The notes beneath the pieces are model-generated. The model was not told the DNA's origin and searched no databases. It was given only the letters and a program-made list of their open reading frames with translations. From NCBI GenBank assembly GCA_003134755.1, contig PLCK01000137.1, forward strand, positions 5,017 through 14,777: DNA of 9,761 nt, given 5' to 3'. A program made the position numbers and the translations under genes. This document shows, piece after piece, positions 6,275-9,761 of the stretch. The stretch is from Actinomycetota bacterium. GTDB lineage: Bacteria > Actinomycetota > Actinomycetes > Acidothermales > Acidothermaceae. The stretch's first letter is position 1; every line of letters starts with the position of its first letter.

Positions 6275-7174
6275 TCAGCCTTTGACTGCTCCTGCGGTAA
6301 GACCCGTTGCAACGTGCCGCTGGACGAGCAGGAACAAAATCACGATCGGGATCGAGAGCATCGTCGCGCCCGCCATCAAGCCACCCCAGTCGATCTGCTC
6401 CTGGGTGATGAACGACGCAAGCCACACCGTCGCCGTCTCCTTCTTGTTGTCCTGGATGATGACGTAGGCGAACGTGAACTCGTTCCACGCCTGGATGAAG
6501 GCAAAGATGGACGTCGCTACGAGCCCGGGGGCGATCAATGGGAACGTCACACGCATGAATGCGCCGATCCGCGAACAGCCGTCGATCATCGCCGCGTCTT
6601 CGAGATCCTTCGGAATGTTCGAGACGAAACCACGCAGCGTCCAGATGCAGAACGGAAGGATGAACGCGAGATAGGTGAACGTCACGCCGATCAGTTGGTT
6701 CTGCAGATGAAGTCGACTGAGCATGACGAACAACGGGATGATGAGCGCCGTCTGCGGGATCATCTGAACCAGAATGATCAGCACGATGTAGGCGCGGCGG
6801 CCGCGGAAGCTGGTGCGCGCTACAGCTACAGCCGCGAAGAACGCGACAATGCTCGCGATGGCAACGGTGAGGCTGACGATGATCGCGCTGTTGCGCAGGC
6901 TCGATAGAAAGAAGAGCTTGTGCCACGCGTCGCGGTAGTGCAGCAGCGTTCCCGGAATCGGAAACCACTCCGGCGTCACCTTCGTCATGTCGACGCCGCG
7001 CTTGAACGACGTCGCCACCGCCCAGTAGATGGGGAACAGCATCGCGAGAAGCACGATGATGCCGATCCCGTTGGCGGTCGCCTTGCTGTAACGCCCGGTC
7101 ACACCGCCCGACCTCATGGGCTTGCGCGCGCGATTCGCGCGTCCGCCCACCGGTGTGACGACGCCGGCGGTCAT
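6275..7174 (-). CDS. dasC: Sugar ABC importer permease, DasC-like
   Basis: A 299-residue inner-membrane permease of the CUT1 family (MalG-like partner). About six hydrophobic segments are visible near residues 34-56, 96-118, 127-152, 162-182, 214-238 and 268-285. The cytoplasmic EAA loop that docks the ATPase is at 192-211, with EDAAMIDG and a conserved FPLIAP nearby. The N terminus is basic and cytoplasmic. The ATG at 7174 overlaps the TGA of dasB (ATGA), showing coupled translation of the two permeases. The stop lies 109 bp before the kinase start, and the intervening DNA carries an operator, so the kinase pair may be either a separate unit or an internally promoted part of the operon. Naming as dasC rests on its place after a DasA-like binding protein and on general similarity; NgcG is the alternative. 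Confidence 0.87.
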   Translation of the reverse strand: MTAGVVTPVGGRANRARKPMRSGGVTGRYSKATANGIGIIVLLAMLFPIYWAVATSFKRGVDMTKVTPEWFPIPGTLLHYRDAWHKLFFLSSLRNSAIIVSLTVAIASIVAFFAAVAVARTSFRGRRAYIVLIILVQMIPQTALIIPLFVMLSRLHLQNQLIGVTFTYLAFILPFCIWTLRGFVSNIPKDLEDAAMIDGCSRIGAFMRVTFPLIAPGLVATSIFAFIQAWNEFTFAYVIIQDNKKETATVWLASFITQEQIDWGGLMAGATMLSIPIVILFLLVQRHVATGLTAGAVKG

Positions 7175-8163
7175 TTGGCCTCGCCGATCTTGACGATCTG
7201 GCGGATATAGAAGATCGAGACGATGAACATGATGAGCATCGTGATGACCGACAGCGCCGCTCCCAGGCCGAAGTTGTGCACCTTGAACGATTCGATGAAC
7301 GAGTAGATCGACATGAGGTAGTACCAGGGCTCAGGGCGGTTGTCGCGCAGGATGTAGACCTGCGTGAATACCTGGAAATCCCAGATGATGGACAAGCTCG
7401 TCAGGATCACGATGATCGGCCGCAGGATCGGGAACGTGATGCGGCGGAAGGTCTGCAGTCCAGTGGCGCCGTCGACCCTTGCCGCTTCGATGAGCTCGTC
7501 GGGAACCTGTGTGAGAGCGGCCTGCATCGTGATCGCGATGAAGGGGATCGCACCCCACACCACCACGCACGTGACGACGAGGAAACCCTGCCACGACACC
7601 GTGTACCAGCTGTGCCCGATGTAGTGGCCGACATGAAGCTTCGTCAACGTGTAGTTGACGACGCCGAACTGCTGGTCGAACAACCAGTTCCAGATGGTGA
7701 TGCCGACCACCTGAGGGGTCGCCCAGACCAGGACGAGCACGACGGACAGCGATACCCGGATGATCCTGCTCATCCGCAGCAGGAGGATCGCGATCAGGGT
7801 TCCGAGGATCATCGTGGCGCCGACGTTGACGGCCGTGAACAGGACCGTCCGCCACAGCACGGCCCAGAATTGGCTGTCCTTGAAGACGGCGCGGAAGTTC
7901 GCCAGGCCGACTGATACCGGGGCCTTGCCCAAAGCCGGGTGCGATTCGTGGATCAGCTGCGGCAACTTGTAGGTCTGGAAAGACAGCTGGAAGAGCTTGT
8001 AGATCGGATAAGCGAGCACCGCGACGATGAGCACGATCGATGGCAACACGAGCAGGTAAGGCCCGCCGGTCTGGAGCAACCGCCTCCGTAGTGGAGCGCG
8101 TCGCCGTGTCGCAGGCTGCCGCCGGGACCGTAGCGAAAGGGTCTCGGTCCCGGCGGCAACCAT
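7171..8163 (-). CDS. dasB: Sugar ABC importer permease, DasB-like
   Basis: A 330-residue inner-membrane permease of the CUT1 family (MalF-like partner). It has a positively charged N terminus (RRRAPLRRRLL) and about six hydrophobic segments near 33-55, 105-129, 138-160, 193-213, 247-267 and 300-322. The EAA loop is at 226-245 with EAARVDGATG and the following FPILRP. The ATG at 8163 has AGGAG 6 nt upstream. The gene begins 55 bp after the dasA stop and overlaps dasC by 4 bp. With dasC it would form the membrane channel that receives sugar from DasA and is driven by an MsiK-type ATPase, since no dedicated ATPase lies in this operon. NgcF is the alternative name. Confidence 0.87.
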   Translation of the reverse strand: MVAAGTETLSLRSRRQPATRRRAPLRRRLLQTGGPYLLVLPSIVLIVAVLAYPIYKLFQLSFQTYKLPQLIHESHPALGKAPVSVGLANFRAVFKDSQFWAVLWRTVLFTAVNVGATMILGTLIAILLLRMSRIIRVSLSVVLVLVWATPQVVGITIWNWLFDQQFGVVNYTLTKLHVGHYIGHSWYTVSWQGFLVVTCVVVWGAIPFIAITMQAALTQVPDELIEAARVDGATGLQTFRRITFPILRPIIVILTSLSIIWDFQVFTQVYILRDNRPEPWYYLMSIYSFIESFKVHNFGLGAALSVITMLIMFIVSIFYIRQIVKIGEAK

Positions 8164-8218
8164 GCAGTGCTCCTACTTCTCGAACCCGGATCTGCGGGGC
8201 GTACCAGGCTAGCTACGG

Positions 8219-9574
8219 CTAACTGCCGTTGAGGATGGTGTTGATCTGCGTGTCCGCCGCCTTGGTCGCCGCCTCGATGGTCGATTTCCCGGACAGGATG
8301 CTCGACAGCATGTTCTGCAACACGTTCTGGCTCTCGACGTCCGCCCAGTTCGGGGCGGTCGGGACGAACCAACTCGTCTTTGCGGCAGCCGCGAACGGGC
8401 TGGTACCGAGCAGACTCAGCAACGACGTCGTGTTCGGAATCGGCTTGGCGTCGTTGACCAGAGCAGTCATGCCGGCCTGGCCGGTGAAGTCGTTGATCCA
8501 CTCCTCGGCCCACGCCAGGTTCTTGCTCGCTGCCGGAATCATCAGGTCAGAGCCGCCAAGGAAAGTCGGCAGCGGAGCGCTGGCGTCCTTGCCCGGCATC
8601 GGGAACGCGTCGATCTTGAGCGCCGGGTTGCCGGTCTTCGGGTCGTTGACAGCACCTTCTTCCCAGCCGTTGCCGTAGATCATCGCGGCCTGCCCCTGGG
8701 CCATCGCGGAGTCCTGCTTGGACTCGTCGATATCCGCGGGAGCCTTGCTCAGGTCGTTAACCAGGGTCTTGAGCTCGGTGAGGCCGGCAATGGCGGCCGG
8801 CTGCTCGAGGTCAGCGGTCCACTTGCCGCCGGTGTTCGACGCAATGTCACCGCCGTACCCGTAGACGAACGACATCGCGCCGTACCACTCCTTGCCGGGC
8901 CAGTACAGAGCGGACTGGGTCGACGGAATGACGGCCTTCAGCTTGTCGCCGTCGGCCTTGAGCTCGTCAAGCGTGGTCGGTGGCGCCGTGATGCCCGCTT
9001 TGGTGAACGCGGCCGTGCTGTAGATGACGCCACGTGCGCCGGCGTAATAGGGCACGCCGAACGTCTTGCCGCCGTAGGTCACCGAGTCGGCCAGGCCCTT
9101 GAGCCAGGTGGCCGAGTTGTCGAACTTGCCCTTGTCGGCCGTGATGTCCGCGAGCGCGCCGTTCGCCATGTACTTCGTGGTCTCGGTGTTGCCGAGTTCG
9201 ACGACGTCGGGCGGACTGGCGGCCAGTGCGGCGTCAAGTTTGGTCAGGTGATCGGCCCAGGTCTGGTACTGGACGTCGACCTTCACGTTGGGGAACTTTG
9301 CGTTGAACGCCGTCTGCGCAGCCGCGACCTCCTTCGGCCAGCCGGTCTGAGCGTCGTTCTGGAGCCAAACCGTCAAGGTGCCGCTGGCCGTGTCGCCACC
9401 GGTGGCGGCGGACGAGGATGCCGGAGCAGCAGAGGATGACGTGGCCACTGCCGCACTGCTCGAACCCGAGGCAGATGCGCTGGCGGCCGGCGGTGTTGAA
9501 GATTTCTTGCTGCTGCACCCGGCAACAGCGAGCACCGCGGCCAAGGTTGCCGCAGTTAGATAGCGAGCTTTCAC
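8219..9574 (-). CDS. dasA: Sugar-binding lipoprotein, DasA-like (chitobiose/GlcNAc type)
   Basis: A 451-residue extracellular solute-binding protein (family 1), anchored to the outer face of the membrane. The start has a short basic n-region, a hydrophobic stretch, and the lipobox VAGC with lipidated cysteine C20. A low-complexity Ser/Ala/Pro linker (about 21-65) precedes the folded part. The latter begins TLTVWLQNDAQTGWP (66-80) and includes LDAALA, PPDVVELGNTE (121-131) and FGVPYYAGAR (172-181), all resembling Streptomyces DasA, which binds chitobiose. The GTG at 9574 was chosen because GAGGAGGA lies at 9580-9587 and because it alone places the signal peptide at the N terminus; the frame is open to 9712, but that DNA holds the operators. 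First gene of the importer operon. The true ligand is uncertain: chitobiose, GlcNAc or a MurNAc-containing sugar. Confidence 0.9.
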   Translation of the reverse strand: MKARYLTAATLAAVLAVAGCSSKKSSTPPAASASASGSSSAAVATSSSAAPASSSAATGGDTASGTLTVWLQNDAQTGWPKEVAAAQTAFNAKFPNVKVDVQYQTWADHLTKLDAALAASPPDVVELGNTETTKYMANGALADITADKGKFDNSATWLKGLADSVTYGGKTFGVPYYAGARGVIYSTAAFTKAGITAPPTTLDELKADGDKLKAVIPSTQSALYWPGKEWYGAMSFVYGYGGDIASNTGGKWTADLEQPAAIAGLTELKTLVNDLSKAPADIDESKQDSAMAQGQAAMIYGNGWEEGAVNDPKTGNPALKIDAFPMPGKDASAPLPTFLGGSDLMIPAASKNLAWAEEWINDFTGQAGMTALVNDAKPIPNTTSLLSLLGTSPFAAAAKTSWFVPTAPNWADVESQNVLQNMLSSILSGKSTIEAATKAADTQINTILNGS

Positions 9575-9629
9575 GCGCGTCCTCCTCAGGATCACGGTCG
9601 GCCGAGTGCGCCCAACCCCCGGCCCCGAT

Positions 9630-9641
9630 TGGTTTAGACCA
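9630..9641. promoter_or_regulatory. DasR-type operator, dasA proximal
   Basis: TGGTTTAGACCA is an inverted repeat with 5 of 6 pairs matching and a full AGACCA half-site. It lies 55 nt upstream of the dasA GTG, near the transcription start predicted from the candidate promoter. Its centre is 22 bp from the distal site, about two helical turns. Confidence 0.8.
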
Positions 9642-9647
9642 TTCCGG

Positions 9648-9676
9648 AGGCTGGCATAGACCACATGGGGTGTCAA
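9648..9676 (-). promoter_or_regulatory. Candidate dasA promoter
   Basis: On the minus strand a consensus -35 TTGACA (9676-9671) is followed after 17 bp by CAGCCT (9653-9648), which keeps A2 and T6 of the -10 hexamer. The distal operator sits in the spacer and the proximal one at the expected start site. The perfect -35 makes this the best of the candidate promoters. Confidence 0.5.
9652..9663. promoter_or_regulatory. DasR-type operator, dasA distal (degenerate)
   Basis: TGGCATAGACCA keeps one full half-site (AGACCA), while the other half matches at 4 of 6 positions. It lies within the spacer of the candidate dasA promoter and on the same helix face as the proximal site, so paired binding is plausible. 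Confidence 0.65.
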
Positions 9677-9761
9677 GAGTCCTGCCCAACTGGGCGCGAT
9701 GTCGTGTCGCAACCGTGATCTGGTGGCCCAAGCGGGATTCCGGCCGTCGCGATCGGCGTTT
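9677..9761. other. Right-edge DNA without a recognised gene
   Basis: Upstream of the dasA promoter I see no credible coding region, RNA gene or repeat in these 85 bases. A neighbouring gene may start beyond the edge. Confidence 0.5.

Noticed and set aside
9575..9712. ATG at 9712 as the dasA start
   Set aside because: It would add 46 residues ahead of the signal peptide and run through the promoter and both operators.
1..9761. tRNA, rRNA, CRISPR array, insertion sequence or phage genes
   Set aside because: Read-through on both strands showed no cloverleaf or ribosomal RNA signature, no spaced direct repeats, no transposase motif and no terminal inverted repeats.

Overview
The DNA is G+C-rich (by eye about two thirds) and every gene it carries has its closest recognisable relatives in Actinobacteria: a DasA/DasB/DasC-type sugar importer, an MsiK-type ATPase, a PdtaS-type sensor kinase, and operators of the DasR (GntR/HutC) type. 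A soil-type, chitin- or cell-wall-using actinomycete fits. No genus can be named from the window.

Layout from left to right: (1) complement 1-683, the 5' part of a PdtaS-like sensor histidine kinase that runs off the left edge; (2) complement 746-1828, an MsiK-like ATPase for carbohydrate ABC importers; (3) complement 1904-2836, a divergent MurNAc-6-phosphate etherase (murQ); (4) 2837-2996, a divergent promoter region with two DasR-type operators; (5) 2997-4181 on the plus strand, GlcNAc-6-phosphate deacetylase (nagA), the only plus-strand gene; (6) a convergent terminator hairpin at 4197-4216; (7) complement 4226-5287 and 5284-6165, a translationally coupled pair encoding a NagB-II-type GlcN-6-phosphate deaminase/isomerase and a BadF/BadG-family amino-sugar kinase, with a perfect palindromic operator upstream; (8) complement 6275-7174, 7171-8163 and 8219-9574, the importer dasC, dasB and dasA, with two more operators upstream of dasA. 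No gene is seen from 9575 to 9761.

Together the genes make an almost complete amino-sugar catabolic module. DasABC, probably powered by MsiK, would import chitobiose, GlcNAc or a related sugar. The cytoplasmic kinase would phosphorylate it at C6. MurQ would convert MurNAc-6-P to GlcNAc-6-P plus D-lactate, NagA would deacetylate GlcNAc-6-P, and the NagB-II protein would yield fructose-6-P and ammonia. No PTS component, intracellular hexosaminidase or dasR-like regulator gene lies in the window.

The main observations are the five DasR-type operators at three promoter regions, the coupling of a MurNAc-specific enzyme to a chitooligosaccharide-type importer and a non-PTS kinase, and the unusual substrate-loop sequence of the MurQ homologue. 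The gene families are known ones. The possible novelty is their combination and the likely substrate (MurNAc or muropeptide sugar as well as GlcNAc).
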